Assembly (NCBI GenBank): GCA_934378195.1
Contig: CAKRPO010000004.1
Span: 1 to 64,000 of the forward strand
DNA from: an uncultured Blautia sp.
Lineage (GTDB): Bacteria; Bacillota; Clostridia; Lachnospirales; Lachnospiraceae
DNA: 64,000 nt
Direction of reading: 5' to 3'
Shown: positions 63,198 to 64,000 of the stretch, piece by piece
How positions within the stretch are numbered: position 1 is the first letter of the stretch
Layout: each line of letters opens with the position of its first letter
Notes under the pieces: generated by a model
Told to the model about the DNA's origin: nothing
Databases searched by the model: none
The model's input: only the letters and a program-made list of their open reading frames with translations
Translations under genes and position numbers: made by a program

Positions 63198-64000
63198 CTA
63201 TCGCTTTCTCAAACCAGTTAAAACTAACAAATATTTCGTTATGCCATATATTAGTAATCTACATTTTTGTTTATATGGCATATATTTTCGTACTTCATTG
63301 TATTTTTTAATTGCTTTCTTAAACTGACCAAATGCAATTTCTGTTTCAATAATATTGTAATTCCATATACACAATGCATCTAAATTCTCATTAAAATCAG
63401 TTTCATATTTTTTGATTAATCTTTCCCACCCTGTAATTCTTCCATTAATATTCGATGTAATAGCCACATCACTAACATAATAATGAACCAAAGCTTTATC
63501 CAAGTATTTTACCTTACACAGTTTAGAAATTCTTAACCATGCATCAATATCCTGTGCTGATGGCATGTTTTCATCAAATCCACCAGCTTCACATATAATG
63601 CTCTTACGAATAAGCGGTATAGAACAACCGCCTATAAAATTTCCATATAATAGTTTTTCATGTACGTTTCCATCATATGTTGTTGTCTTACTTCTCGGAT
63701 ACACTTTCCCGCTTTTTATATTATCGTAACTTGAATAAACTAATCCTACATCATCCGTCATAATTAAAATCATATCTGAAATTTTTGACGGCAGCCATTC
63801 ATCATCATCATCTAATAATGCAACAAATTGACCATTAGCTAAGTCAATTCCCATATTTCTTGAGGCACAGGCTCCTGCCTTTCTAGTATTCATAACATAT
63901 CTTATGGGATACGAGCTATATTGCTTCAACATTTTTTCTATATTAGAATTTCCCGAAAAATTTGGCGCATCATTTACAATAATGACTTCAATATTTTTAT
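63198..64000 (-). CDS. family 2 glycosyltransferase, partial
   Basis: GT-A fold transferase running off the right edge. The frame is open to 64000; an ATG at 63932 is internal, because the codons before it read EVIIVNDAPN, the nucleotide-sugar strand of GT2 enzymes. Next come NTRKAGACASRNMGID and the metal-binding FVALLDDDDEW. The acceptor-side AQDIDAWLR (ED-type motif) is near 125 of the visible part. About 267 codons are seen; only a short N-terminus is missing. Sugar specificity is unknown. Confidence 0.88.
   Translation of the reverse strand, partial: KNIEVIIVNDAPNFSGNSNIEKMLKQYSSYPIRYVMNTRKAGACASRNMGIDLANGQFVALLDDDDEWLPSKISDMILIMTDDVGLVYSSYDNIKSGKVYPRSKTTTYDGNVHEKLLYGNFIGGCSIPLIRKSIICEAGGFDENMPSAQDIDAWLRISKLCKVKYLDKALVHYYVSDVAITSNINGRITGWERLIKKYETDFNENLDALCIWNYNIIETEIAFGQFKKAIKKYNEVRKYMPYKQKCRLLIYGITKYLLVLTGLRKR

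Noticed and set aside
63198..63932. A complete short glycosyltransferase starting at the ATG at 63932
   Set aside because: The frame is open to the window edge and the codons before the ATG encode the expected GT2 strand (VIIVND).

Overview
The window looks like a chromosomal segment from a gut Lachnospiraceae (Clostridia, Blautia-like). Supporting signs are paired glgC/glgD, a fabH-acpP-fabK-fabD-fabG-fabF-accB-fabZ-accC-accDA operon with a fused carboxyltransferase gene, strong Shine-Dalgarno sites, many TTG/GTG starts, and several Rpn-type nuclease genes. The assignment is an inference from gene content, not a database match. No rRNA or tRNA was seen.

Layout. 1-3.4 kb: the 5' end of rpmG (leftward), then a Wzm/Wzt-type polysaccharide exporter and a convergent sugar-phosphate transferase. 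3.7-6 kb: glgC-glgD (glycogen). 6-15.2 kb: an HD-GYP/GGDEF protein, a secreted beta-helix-like protein with its two-component system, an HdeD-like membrane protein, and ftsH. 15.4-20 kb: an ABC importer followed by a glycerophosphodiesterase. 20-21 kb: a 965-base gene-free stretch with a degenerate 53-bp tandem array next to a predicted folded RNA. 21-30.4 kb: the fatty-acid operon behind a strong promoter that overlaps a FabT-like operator. 30.7-32.8 kb: a SulP transporter and a small unknown gene. 33.3-45.2 kb: a metal-uptake region, probably Ni/Co: an ECF importer (CbiM/Q/O type), a DJ-1-like protein, a NikABCDE/Opp-type importer, a LysR regulator, and an unusual methyltransferase-M14-methyltransferase fusion. 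45.3-55.3 kb: a rearranged accessory zone with duplicated vanZ genes around a Panacea-type toxin-antitoxin pair, three Rpn nuclease genes, a TnpB remnant, glmS, and a 1.4-kb direct duplication that splits a gene. 55-64 kb: a capsule operon (CapE/CapG/CapF, a TupA-like ATP-grasp gene, Wzx, acyltransferase, Wzy, GT2), all leftward. It is much more AT-rich than the rest from about 58.5 kb on and runs off the right end.

How the genes fit together. GlmS makes GlcN-6-P, which leads to UDP-GlcNAc. CapE, CapF and CapG would convert that to UDP-N-acetyl-L-fucosamine, for repeat units polymerised and flipped by Wzy and Wzx. The FAS II genes form one co-regulated unit. The two Ni/Co-type uptake systems, the LysR gene and the fusion enzyme are adjacent and may handle one metal or metal-ligand complex.

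Most unusual items: the 53-bp array with the folded element (20.4-21 kb); the MT-M14-MT fusion; the 1.4-kb duplication carrying an Rpn gene and a capF tail; a slippery heptamer exactly at the frameshift in one Rpn copy; and an eight-base G run that breaks a capsule gene by one base.
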